Shown: positions 19,405-27,201 of the stretch, one piece after another
How the letters are laid out: every line of letters starts with the position of its first letter
Numbering within the stretch: position 1 is the stretch's first letter
NCBI RefSeq assembly: GCF_001613005.1
Contig: NZ_BDBN01000021.1
Coordinates: 62,001 to 126,000 of the forward strand
Reading direction: 5' to 3'
Length of the DNA: 64,000 bases
DNA from: Nocardia nova NBRC 15556
GTDB taxonomy: Bacteria > Actinomycetota > Actinomycetes > Mycobacteriales > Mycobacteriaceae
Notes under the pieces: model-generated
What the model saw: only the letters and a program-made list of their open reading frames with translations
Databases searched by the model: none
What the model was told of the DNA's origin: nothing
Position numbers and translations under genes: made by a program

Positions 19405-19851
19405 GTGCCGGAATCCGGGAGCTCAGTACCCGCCTCGGTCCAGGTGTGGCGGGCGTTGCAGCGGGTGTACGTCGACCTGCGCCCGGAGCTGGATGCCCAA
19501 CTGCGTCGCGGCTACGGCATGCCCGCCAGCTGGTACGACATGCTCGTGGAACTCGCGGGCACGCCGCGTCTGCGGATGAGCGACCTCGGCGCGACCATGG
19601 TGCTCAGTCGCACCCGGGTGAGCCGCCTGGTCACCGAACTGGAGGCGCGCGGCCTGGTCACCCGCGAAACCAATCCCGCGGACGGCCGATCGGCGTACGT
19701 CGCCATCACCGTGGCCGGGCGGCAGCGGTTGCACGAGGCCACCCCCCACCATCACGCGGTCGTCGACCAGCATTTCGCCGGTCTGGGCGCCGACGAACTC
19801 GGCGCTCTCGCCACCGCCCTGCACAAGGTGCTCGCCGAGGACAATCCGTGA
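19405..19851 (+). CDS. MarR family transcriptional regulator
   Basis: 148-residue winged-helix regulator. Recognition helix region LRMSDLGATMVLSRTRVSRLV and the wing RGLVTRETNPADGRSAYVAIT (DxRS signature) are classic MarR. GTG start at 19405. It is divergent from the APH-type kinase and 22 bases upstream of the MBL-fold hydrolase. Those two are candidate targets. The ligand is unknown. Confidence 0.93.
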   Translation: MPESGSSVPASVQVWRALQRVYVDLRPELDAQLRRGYGMPASWYDMLVELAGTPRLRMSDLGATMVLSRTRVSRLVTELEARGLVTRETNPADGRSAYVAITVAGRQRLHEATPHHHAVVDQHFAGLGADELGALATALHKVLAEDNP

Positions 19852-19873
19852 CCCGCTGGCGCACAATGGACCG

Positions 19874-20836
19874 ATGTCCGCTCTCTCGACGGTGCTCGAT
19901 CCGCTTCGGCACACCGCCGGCTATGCCCGCTACTTCCTGAACAAGAGCGCGCGCGACCGCGAGGATGCGCAGGCATTGCGCGAGCTCGAAGCCCGGCCGC
20001 TGACGCTGCCCGCCGGTCTCGAACTGGAATGGCTGGGCACCGCCGGGTATCGGATGACCTACGAGGGCGCGACACTGCTCGTCGATCCGTTCCTCACCCG
20101 GGTGCCGTTGTCGACGGTGGTGCGCCGCCGCACCGCGCTTCCCGACCCCGCGTCGATCGACCGCTTCCTAACAGGCCTCGGTGACGTATCGGGAATTGTT
20201 GTCGGACACGGCCATTGGGACCACGCGCTGGACGCTCCCGAGCTCGCGCGCCGTTTCGGCTGCCCGGTCTACGGCTCACGGTCGGTGCGCAATCTCATGG
20301 CCCTGCACGGACTCGGCGAACGGGGTGTGGAGGTGGAGCCGTACCGCCGCTACGAACTCGGACCGTTCACGGTGACCTTCGTGCCGAGCGTGCATTCGAA
20401 GATCCCCTTCGGCACCCGGATCCCCTCCCCCGGCGACACCAGCTGCGAATCCCTGGCGGCGCTGGCGCCGATGGCGTACGGCTGCGGACAGACCTGGGGC
20501 ATCCACATCGCGGTGGCCGGTATCGAGATCTACCACCAGGGCAGCGCCGATCTCATCGATGACGCGATCCGGCACCGCGAGGTCGACATCTTCCTCGCCG
20601 GAGTGGCCGGACGGTCGGTGACGCCGGACTACTGGCACCGGATCCTGACGCGGCTGCGCCCCGCCACCGTCGTGCCGATGCACTACGACGATTTCCTCCG
20701 GCCGCTGGACGCGCCCATGGGCTTCACGGTCGATATCGCCCTGGCCGCGGTGCCCGACGAGATCGGCGCCGTGAGTCGCGCGATCGACGTGGTCGCCCTG
20801 CCGGCTCTCAGTCCTCGCGAACCGGACGCCCGATGA
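19874..20836 (+). CDS. MBL-fold metallo-hydrolase, UlaG-like
   Basis: 320-residue metallo-beta-lactamase-fold hydrolase. The metal motif GHGHWDHA (HxHxDH, about residues 115-122) follows LEWLGTAGYRMTYEGATLLVDPF, characteristic of the UlaG/NAPE-PLD-like branch. Further His ligands are probable in VHSKIP and MHYDDF. The substrate is unknown. It probably forms a unit with the upstream marR gene (22 bases). The last 29 bases overlap the convergent methyltransferase gene. Confidence 0.88.
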   Translation: MSALSTVLDPLRHTAGYARYFLNKSARDREDAQALRELEARPLTLPAGLELEWLGTAGYRMTYEGATLLVDPFLTRVPLSTVVRRRTALPDPASIDRFLTGLGDVSGIVVGHGHWDHALDAPELARRFGCPVYGSRSVRNLMALHGLGERGVEVEPYRRYELGPFTVTFVPSVHSKIPFGTRIPSPGDTSCESLAALAPMAYGCGQTWGIHIAVAGIEIYHQGSADLIDDAIRHREVDIFLAGVAGRSVTPDYWHRILTRLRPATVVPMHYDDFLRPLDAPMGFTVDIALAAVPDEIGAVSRAIDVVALPALSPREPDAR

Positions 20837-21464
20837 GCAGATGAGCCGGAATCGGCTGCCGGTCGATCTGCCGGTGTTCGACCGCCAGCCCTGCTCGTTG
20901 CAGCGCGCCCGATACCTCGTCGACCGGCCGCAGCCGGAAACCGTGCGCGGTGAACGGCATCTTCGCCATCGCCGCCGGATCTCCGATGCCGACCACTACC
21001 CGGCCACCCGGGCGCAGCACCCGCGCCAGCTCCGCGCAGGCCCGGTCCAGATCGTCGATGAAATAGACGGTATTCACCGTGATCACCGCATCCAGGCTCG
21101 CCGATGCGAGCGGCAGTTCGGTGAGCGCGCCTTCCACGATCCGCAACCGGCCGGTGCCGATATCGCGGGCGAAGCGAGAACGGGCACGCGCCGACATATC
21201 CGGAGAGATCTCCACGCCGTGCACGGTCCCCGCCTCCCCGACGGTGCGCAACAGGATCGACAGCCCCACGCCGCCACCGAAGCCGATATCGGCCGCGGCC
21301 TGTCCCGCGCCCACCTCGGCCGCCTCGACCGCGGCGTCGATGGCGAAGCGATTGGCCCGGTTCAGCATCCGCGCCACCACCTTGCCCAGCACCCCGTGCG
21401 GATTGCCCAGCTGTTCGGCGACCGTGGACATAGCGCGTGTGACAAGGGAATTCATGGCACGCAT
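20808..21464 (-). CDS. Class I SAM-dependent methyltransferase
   Basis: 218-residue Rossmann-fold methyltransferase. Motif I ADIGFGGGVGLSIL (about residues 59-72), acidic loop HGVEISPDM, and motif IV region SLDAVITVNTVYFIDD are visible, followed by LRPGGRVVVG. Substrate unknown. The start ATG is at 21464, with MNSLVTRAM at 21455 as an alternative. It is divergent from the VIT-family gene and overlaps the MBL gene tail-to-tail. Confidence 0.86.
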   Translation of the reverse strand: MRAMNSLVTRAMSTVAEQLGNPHGVLGKVVARMLNRANRFAIDAAVEAAEVGAGQAAADIGFGGGVGLSILLRTVGEAGTVHGVEISPDMSARARSRFARDIGTGRLRIVEGALTELPLASASLDAVITVNTVYFIDDLDRACAELARVLRPGGRVVVGIGDPAAMAKMPFTAHGFRLRPVDEVSGALQRAGLAVEHRQIDRQPIPAHLLIGRPVRED

Positions 21465-21555
21465 GCTACCGATCCGGGCTCGCCTGGGCGGCGGACGCGG
21501 CTCGCCTGCGGCGCAGGTCCACCACCCGGCCCGCTCGGCGGCCTACTCTGCATCC

Positions 21556-22296
21556 GTGAACGACTCCGACAATGTGCGCGACTCCGGAAGCTGGAAGCAT
21601 CCGCACGAACCCCACGGCGGCGGTTTCGCCTCCCGGCTGAACTGGTTGCGGGCCGGAGTGCTGGGCGCCAACGACGGCATCGTGTCGACCGCGGGCCTGG
21701 TGGTGGGCGTCGCCTCGGCCACCGCGGCCACCACGCCCATCCTCACCGCCGGTGTGGCCGGGCTGGTCGCGGGTGCGCTGTCGATGGCTGCCGGCGAATA
21801 CGTCTCGGTCAGCACCCAGCGCGACAGCGAACGTGCCCTGCTCTCGCTGGAGAAGCGGGAGCTCGCCGAAGATCCCGATTACGAACTGACCGAGTTGACC
21901 GAGATCTATCGGCACAAAGGACTGTCGGAGGCGACCGCGCGGCAGGTCGCGCAGGAGTTGACCGCCCACGATGCCTTCGCCGCGCACGCCGAGGCGGAAT
22001 TGGGTCTGGACCCGAACGAGCTGACCAACCCGTGGCAGGCCGCGTTCTCCTCCGCGCTGGCGTTCACCTGCGGCGCCCTGTTGCCGCTGCTGGCGATTCT
22101 GCTGCCGCCGGCGAACTGGCGCATTCCGGTGACCTTCGCCGCCGTGCTGGTGGCGCTGGCCGCGACCGGATCGCTGAGCGCGCGCCTCGGCGGCAGCAAT
22201 CGACGCCGGGCCGTGCTCCGGGTGGTGATCGGTGGTGCGCTGGCCATGATCGTGACCTACGGTATCGGCCAGATTCCGGGCGTATCCAGCGGCTAA
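21556..22296 (+). CDS. VIT1/CCC1 family transporter
   Basis: 246-residue membrane protein of the VIT1/CCC1 iron-manganese transporter family. The first membrane segment carries the signature RAGVLGANDGIVSTAGLVVG, the second AAGEYVSVSTQRDSE with the conserved Glu and the basic/acidic metal-binding stretch. A cytoplasmic helical domain (about residues 95-155) and three C-terminal membrane segments follow. It probably moves Fe2+ or Mn2+ across the cytoplasmic membrane. GTG start at 21556. Confidence 0.9.
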   Translation: MNDSDNVRDSGSWKHPHEPHGGGFASRLNWLRAGVLGANDGIVSTAGLVVGVASATAATTPILTAGVAGLVAGALSMAAGEYVSVSTQRDSERALLSLEKRELAEDPDYELTELTEIYRHKGLSEATARQVAQELTAHDAFAAHAEAELGLDPNELTNPWQAAFSSALAFTCGALLPLLAILLPPANWRIPVTFAAVLVALAATGSLSARLGGSNRRRAVLRVVIGGALAMIVTYGIGQIPGVSSG

Positions 22297-22952
22297 TCAC
22301 GGATTCGATTGTCGCGCACGATGATTCCCGCCGCCCGCGCGAAGGCGGGTGCCATCTCCATCAGCTGGGGTGTGGTGATGATCGCCCCCTTCAGCGTTCC
22401 GATATCGGCGATGAGGTCCAGGGCGGTCGCGCCCCGCAGGTCCACGTCCTTCAAGGTGGCCCCGTGCAGGGCGACGCCTTCGAGCCGCGATCCGGGAAAG
22501 TCGACCTTCCGAAGTGTGGCGGCGGAGAAGTCGGTATCGCGAAACACGCAGTCGGCGAAGGTCACGTCCTGCAGTGTGGCCGCACGGAAGTTCACCGATT
22601 CGAATTTGCACCCCTCGAACCGGATGCGACGCAGCTGCGCGTCGACGGCGATGACTCCCGACCACGCGGAGTCGACGAATTCGGCATTCAGCCACCGAGT
22701 TTCGCAGGCGTCGATCCCGATCCACCGCACCCCGCGCAGCCAGACGTCGTCGAATCGGCAGTGATTCAGGCTGCCGCCGCCGAGGACCACACCGGTCAGC
22801 GCCGACTCGCTGAACCAGGAGCCGCCCGCCGACACCTCGTCGAGGGACGTGGCGTCGAGGTGGACCCGCTCGTACTCGGTGTCGGGTGCGAGCGGTTCCA
22901 GCAGCGGCGTCAGACTCGGGGCATACGGCAGATCGGCGAGGTCGCGAGGCAT
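22293..22952 (-). CDS. Pentapeptide-repeat protein
   Basis: 219 residues with pentapeptide A(D/N)LXX-type repeats from about residue 50 to 185. Clear units are FESVNFRAATLQDVTFADC, FRDTDFSAATLRKVDF and LEGVALHGATLKDVDLRGA, which would fold as a right-handed quadrilateral beta-helix. Some members of the family mimic DNA and protect gyrase, but most have no known role. This one is irregular and ends in a non-repeat helix region (TPQLMEMAPAFARAAG). Its stop overlaps the VIT-family stop by four bases (convergent). Confidence 0.85.
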   Translation of the reverse strand: MPRDLADLPYAPSLTPLLEPLAPDTEYERVHLDATSLDEVSAGGSWFSESALTGVVLGGGSLNHCRFDDVWLRGVRWIGIDACETRWLNAEFVDSAWSGVIAVDAQLRRIRFEGCKFESVNFRAATLQDVTFADCVFRDTDFSAATLRKVDFPGSRLEGVALHGATLKDVDLRGATALDLIADIGTLKGAIITTPQLMEMAPAFARAAGIIVRDNRIRD

Positions 22953-22993
22953 TCCTGCACCCTAGACATGCGCACCGACAGGCCCGCGGCGGC

Positions 22994-23431
22994 TCACTTC
23001 ACGAATTGGTGGTCGGTGCGCACCCTCCCGTCGGTGTCGAAGGTCAGCACCTCGAGTCCGGATCCGGCGACCGTGCCGTCCGCGCGCGAACGCATCACCC
23101 AGGTCAGGGCCACGGCGGCCCCGGCGTGCCGAACCGGCTCGCCCTCGGGCTCGAAGACATGCTCACCGTCGGCGACGAACATGTCGTATGCCCGGGTGAC
23201 ACGGGTGAACATCGCGTCGTAGCCGCGGACCTCGATCGCCGGAGCGGCGACCCCGTAGTGGCGGGCGGTGTCGCGAATGCCCTCGGGCGGATTGACCATG
23301 ACCTGATAGCCGTCCTCGGCCCAGACCTCGCGGATCAGCGCGCGACGCCGGTCGGCATCGGGTTCGTTCCACTGGCCGACCCAGCGGTCGAGCAGATTCT
23401 TCAATTCGATATCGGTGGGTTCGTAGCTCAT
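22994..23431 (-). CDS. SnoaL/NTF2-like protein
   Basis: 145 residues from the ATG at 23431 (MSYEPTDIELKNLLDRWV). The pattern matches the SnoaL-like/NTF2 fold: helical start, WVGQWNEPDADRR, VWAEDGYQVMVNPPEG, then a sheet with HAGAAVALTWVMRSRADG and DGRVRTDHQFV. Such proteins are small-ligand enzymes or binding proteins of unknown substrate. It is divergent from the XRE regulator whose start lies 85 bases away, a common regulator-target layout. Confidence 0.78.
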   Translation of the reverse strand: MSYEPTDIELKNLLDRWVGQWNEPDADRRRALIREVWAEDGYQVMVNPPEGIRDTARHYGVAAPAIEVRGYDAMFTRVTRAYDMFVADGEHVFEPEGEPVRHAGAAVALTWVMRSRADGTVAGSGLEVLTFDTDGRVRTDHQFVK

Positions 23432-23516
23432 GCCGCCGAGTCTGTCCGCCGGCCCGCACTCGCGCGATTCCCTCCAGGGTATGGCGGAGCGCCACCCCGG
23501 GGCCGACGATGATCCC

Positions 23517-24302
23517 ATGACGACAGTCGCGCAACCGGGACCCTTCGCGCAGGAACTGCGACGCTGGCGGGGGCTGCGGCGGTGGAGCCAGCTCGACCTG
23601 GCCATCCGCGCCGATACCACGCAGCGCCACCTCAGCTATCTCGAACAGGGCCGCTCCCGGCCGGGCCGATCCATCGTGCTGCGGCTGGCGGAATCACTGG
23701 AACTGTCGCTGCGCGAACGCAATGCGCTGCTGGCGACGGCCGGCTACGCCCCCGCCTACGACGAATCCGGTGTGGACGCACCGCAATTGGCTCCGGTGCG
23801 CGCGGCGCTGCGCACGATCCTGTCCGGGCATATGCCCTATCCGGCGCTGATCGCCGACCGCTACGGATGTTTGATCGAAGCGAACGCCGCGTTCGACGTC
23901 TTCACCGAGGGCTGTGCGCCCGAACTGCTCACCGCGCCGATCAATGTGCGCCGCTTGGCATTACATCCGGACGGCTTGGCGCCTCGGGTGGTCAACTTCG
24001 CCGAATGGGGCCGACATGTCACCGAATCCATGCGGGCACGCAACCGCCACTCACCGGATCCGCGCGCCGAGGAACTGGTCGCCGAATTCGAGAGCTACCT
24101 CCCGGACACCGACCCCGGGCCCGGCTATCTCGGCTTCGCGGTGCCGCTGCGACTGCGCGGGGAGGCCGGCGAGTTGCGTTTGATCACCACACTGACCTCG
24201 TTCGCCACCGCCACCGACGTCTCGCTGGCGGAACTGCATCTGGAGGCCTTCCTGCCCGCCGACGAATCCACCGCGGAACTGCTCCGCCGGCGCGCCGGGT
24301 GA
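23517..24302 (+). CDS. XRE family regulator with MmyB-like ligand domain
   Basis: 261-residue regulator. The N-terminal helix-turn-helix (LRRWRGLRRWSQLDLAIRAD, then TTQRHLSYLEQGRSRPGR) is followed by an MmyB-like C-terminal domain. That domain shows the family sequence YPALIADRYGCLIEANAAF and LRLITTLTSFATATDVSLAEL. MmyB-type domains have a PAS-like fold and are thought to bind fatty acids. ATG at 23517 is chosen; 23481 is an in-frame alternative. The divergent NTF2-like gene is the likely target. Confidence 0.92.
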   Translation: MTTVAQPGPFAQELRRWRGLRRWSQLDLAIRADTTQRHLSYLEQGRSRPGRSIVLRLAESLELSLRERNALLATAGYAPAYDESGVDAPQLAPVRAALRTILSGHMPYPALIADRYGCLIEANAAFDVFTEGCAPELLTAPINVRRLALHPDGLAPRVVNFAEWGRHVTESMRARNRHSPDPRAEELVAEFESYLPDTDPGPGYLGFAVPLRLRGEAGELRLITTLTSFATATDVSLAELHLEAFLPADESTAELLRRRAG

Positions 24303-24333
24303 CCGATCGCGCTCGACCGGCCGGCGCCGAAAC

Positions 24334-24948
24334 CTACTGCACCGGTTCGAAATCCATGCGGCCGTCTTCGGTCACCGCGTAGATGCCCGAGGCCAGATCC
24401 AGCGCGACCACGGTCCGTGCCGCGGCCTCGGCGATATGAATGCGCGGCGGATCGGGCCGGTCCGCGTCCTCCGGATAGTAGGTTCCGGGACCGTAGAACT
24501 GGCCGTAGCGCAGGACGACGCCACCGATCCCGAGCACCGCATCCTCGAGGAACTGCTTGGCGGCCTGTCCCTCTCCGGTCATCTCCCACGCGACGCTCTG
24601 GGCGAGAAAGCGTTTCGCACCCGCTGCCTGTGCCGCGGCGATCAAATTCGCGGTGCCCTCGCGGCGCATCCGCGAATTCGCCGCCCGTCCGGCGGGCAGA
24701 TCGGCGGGATCGTCGGGCAGGTCGGTGAGCTGGTGCATCACCAGATCGGGCGCGAAATCGCGTACCGCCTGTTCCAGCGCCGCCGCGTCGTAGACATCGC
24801 AGACGACCGGCCGCGCACCGAAGCCGGTGAGCATCGACGTCTTCGACTCCGAGCGCGTGAGCCCGGCTATCTCGAACCCGGCCGAGACCAGCAGAGGTGT
24901 CAATCTGGCGCCCAGCACTCCGGTCGCGCCCGCCACAAAGATCCGCAC
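24334..24948 (-). CDS. NAD-dependent epimerase/dehydratase family protein
   Basis: 204-residue atypical short-chain dehydrogenase-like protein. The N-terminal FVAGATGVLGARLTPLL is the GxxGxxG cofactor loop. A YGQFYGPGTYYPEDA region matches extended-SDR proteins, but the protein is shorter than full-length epimerases (about 300 residues) and lacks an obvious YxxxK in the usual place. The substrate is unknown and the protein could be a binding protein, not an enzyme. It is divergent from padR. Confidence 0.8.
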   Translation of the reverse strand: MRIFVAGATGVLGARLTPLLVSAGFEIAGLTRSESKTSMLTGFGARPVVCDVYDAAALEQAVRDFAPDLVMHQLTDLPDDPADLPAGRAANSRMRREGTANLIAAAQAAGAKRFLAQSVAWEMTGEGQAAKQFLEDAVLGIGGVVLRYGQFYGPGTYYPEDADRPDPPRIHIAEAAARTVVALDLASGIYAVTEDGRMDFEPVQ

Positions 24949-25047
24949 GACGAATCACGATAACCGCCCGACTCCGGTCGGCCGGTCCGACACTCTCGAC
25001 TGCGCGGTGCGTGCGCTCCTTCGTTCGTCTCCCTGTTGCCCAGTCAT

Positions 25048-25077
25048 ACTCGTCGACGTATATTCGTAGACGAGTAA
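25048..25077. promoter_or_regulatory. Palindromic operator before padR
   Basis: Perfect inverted repeat TACTCGTC (25048-25055) and GACGAGTA (25070-25077) with a 14-base AT-rich centre containing GTATATTC, 14 bases upstream of the padR start. PadR proteins repress their own genes by binding such palindromes over the promoter. The right arm abuts the AAGGAGG ribosome-binding site. Confidence 0.65.
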
Positions 25078-25090
25078 GGAGGTGTGGGCA

Positions 25091-25750
25091 ATGCCCGAGA
25101 AGCGGAAAGTCGCCAATCTGCTGGCCTTGGCGGTCCTGGCGACGCTGATCGAACGTCCCATGCACCGCTACGAGATCGCGGCCCAGATGCGCGAACGCGG
25201 CAAGGACCGCGATATGGACATCAAATGGGGTTCGCTCTACACGGTTGTGCAGAATCTCGAGAAGCACGGATTCGTCGAGGTCATCGGCAGCGAGCGCGAC
25301 GGCGCCCGGCCCGAGCGGACGATCTACCGGCTCACCGACGCCGGCCGCGCCGAGGCCGAGGACTGGATCCGGGAACTGATCTCGACCCCCGAACCCGAAC
25401 CCCATCGGTTCGTGGCGGGCTTGTCCGTCGTAGCCCTGCTGCCGCCGGACGAGGTGATCACACTGCTCGACGAGCGCACCCGGCTGCTCGCGGCGGAGAT
25501 CGCCGAGCGCCGCCGCGAAATCGAGGAGCAGACACGATTTCTGCCGCGGCTCTTCCTGGTCGAGGCCGAATTCGGCGTGGCGATGCTCGAGGCCGAGGCG
25601 GCCTGGGTCGCCGAACTGCGTACGGAACTCGCCTCCGGCACCTTCCCCGACATCGATTTCTGGCGGCGCGCCCACTCGGAACAGATTCCGCCCGCCGAGG
25701 TCGCCGCGATGGTGGAAGGAGGGACGTTCCGACAGCCGACCGACGACTGA
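25091..25750 (+). CDS. PadR family transcriptional regulator
   Basis: 219-residue PadR regulator with an N-terminal winged helix (MHRYEIAAQMRERG, then MDIKWGSLYTVVQNLEKHG, RTIYRLTDAG) and a C-terminal dimerising helix domain of the Vir_act_alpha_C type. ATG at 25091 is chosen because AAGGAGG lies about eight bases upstream. A 30-base palindrome over the promoter suggests autoregulation. The FAD monooxygenase downstream (187 bases away) and the divergent epimerase-like gene are the nearest candidate targets. Confidence 0.93.
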   Translation: MPEKRKVANLLALAVLATLIERPMHRYEIAAQMRERGKDRDMDIKWGSLYTVVQNLEKHGFVEVIGSERDGARPERTIYRLTDAGRAEAEDWIRELISTPEPEPHRFVAGLSVVALLPPDEVITLLDERTRLLAAEIAERRREIEEQTRFLPRLFLVEAEFGVAMLEAEAAWVAELRTELASGTFPDIDFWRRAHSEQIPPAEVAAMVEGGTFRQPTDD

Positions 25751-25937
25751 TCCACGCTACGACAATCCACCGACGAACCGGGCCCGGCGCAGTGCGGCAA
25801 CACCGCGCCGAGCTCGATCCACTTACCTCTCGAACCGCATTCACGCAGGCGAACCCAGCCCGAGTATGGCAACTTCAGGATAACTGGGCAGCGCGTGCGC
25901 GGATCGGATCGGGTTCATCCACTCGAGGAGATTTCCC

Positions 25938-27146
25938 ATGTCCGCAGTCACATCCGCCCTCGTCATCGGCGGCGGTGTCGCCGGCCCCGTCGCCGCCACC
26001 GCCCTGCGCAAGGCCGGAATCGAGGCGACCGTCTACGAGGCCTATCCGGGACCGGCCTACAACATCGGCAGCGCCCTGGGTTTCGCACCCAACGGCCTGG
26101 CCGCCCTGGACACCATCGGCGCCGGCGATGCCGTGCGGGCCGTCGCTCTGCCGATCACTCGCACCGTGATGTCGTTGGGCCACAAAGATATCGAGCTGCC
26201 GACGGCCGCCGGCCTGGAACCGCTGCACGCGATCGATCGCAGCGCCCTGCATCAGGTCCTGCACGATCATGCCGTCGACACCGGCGTGGCGGTCGAATAC
26301 TCCAAGCGCCTGGTCGGCGTCGAGGAACATCGCGACGGCGTGACCGCCCGGTTCGCCGACGGCTCCACCGCCACCGCCGACATCCTCGTCGGCGCCGACG
26401 GCATCAAGTCGCGCGTGCGGACGCTCATCGATCCGAACGCCCCGGGCGCCGACTACACCGGCATGCTCGGTTTCGGCGCCTACACCGCATGCTCGCATCC
26501 GGTCACCCCGGAGACCATGGTGTTCGCCTACGGTCGCAACGCCTACTACCTGTATTGGTCGATGCCCGACGGCCGGATCGCCTGGGGCGCCAATCTGCCC
26601 CACAAGCAGTATCTTTCGCTGACCGAGGCGCGGGAGGTCCCGGCCGAACGGTGGTTGCGGACCCTGCGCGAGGTCTACGGCGAGGACACCCCCGGCGCCG
26701 AACTGGTTCGCAACACCCGGCCGGAAGAGTTGGTCGTCACCGGCGGCCTGCACATCATGCCGCCGGTGCCGCACTGGTATCGCGATCGCATGGTGCTGGT
26801 CGGCGACGCGGTGCACGCGCCGTCCAACAGCACCGGCCAGGGAGCGTCGATGGCGATCGAGAGCGCGGTGCAACTCGCTCGCTGTCTGCGCGATTTCGAT
26901 TCACCGGCAACGGCTTTCGCCGCCTACGAACGGATCCGTCGTCCCCGGGTGGAGAAGGTGGCGGCCCGGGGAGCCAAGATCAACCAGTCGAAGACCGTCG
27001 GCCCGGTGATGCGCCGGATGATGCCGCTGGTCATGCCGCTGGCGACCAAACTCTTCAAAATGGAGGAGGTCATGGCCCGCGAACAGAGCTACACCATCGA
27101 CTGGGACGCGCCGGTCGACGAGCGCGCGGAACTCGCTGTCGCGTGA
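25938..27146 (+). CDS. FAD-dependent monooxygenase
   Basis: 402-residue class A flavoprotein hydroxylase (PHBH fold). FAD Rossmann motif ALVIGGGVAGPVAATAL at residues 8-24, DG motif LVGADGIKSRVR near residue 155, and GD motif VLVGDAVHAPSNSTGQG near residue 290 are all intact. A single-component aromatic or terpenoid hydroxylase is likely; the substrate is unknown. It follows padR and precedes a convergent drug-type transporter, a setting seen for xenobiotic or antibiotic modification. Confidence 0.92.
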   Translation: MSAVTSALVIGGGVAGPVAATALRKAGIEATVYEAYPGPAYNIGSALGFAPNGLAALDTIGAGDAVRAVALPITRTVMSLGHKDIELPTAAGLEPLHAIDRSALHQVLHDHAVDTGVAVEYSKRLVGVEEHRDGVTARFADGSTATADILVGADGIKSRVRTLIDPNAPGADYTGMLGFGAYTACSHPVTPETMVFAYGRNAYYLYWSMPDGRIAWGANLPHKQYLSLTEAREVPAERWLRTLREVYGEDTPGAELVRNTRPEELVVTGGLHIMPPVPHWYRDRMVLVGDAVHAPSNSTGQGASMAIESAVQLARCLRDFDSPATAFAAYERIRRPRVEKVAARGAKINQSKTVGPVMRRMMPLVMPLATKLFKMEEVMAREQSYTIDWDAPVDERAELAVA

Positions 27147-27201
27147 GCGTATTCACCTGGAGGGCAAGGTAATCGAGCCCGGGCGCCGCGGCCGGCGGTG
27201 A

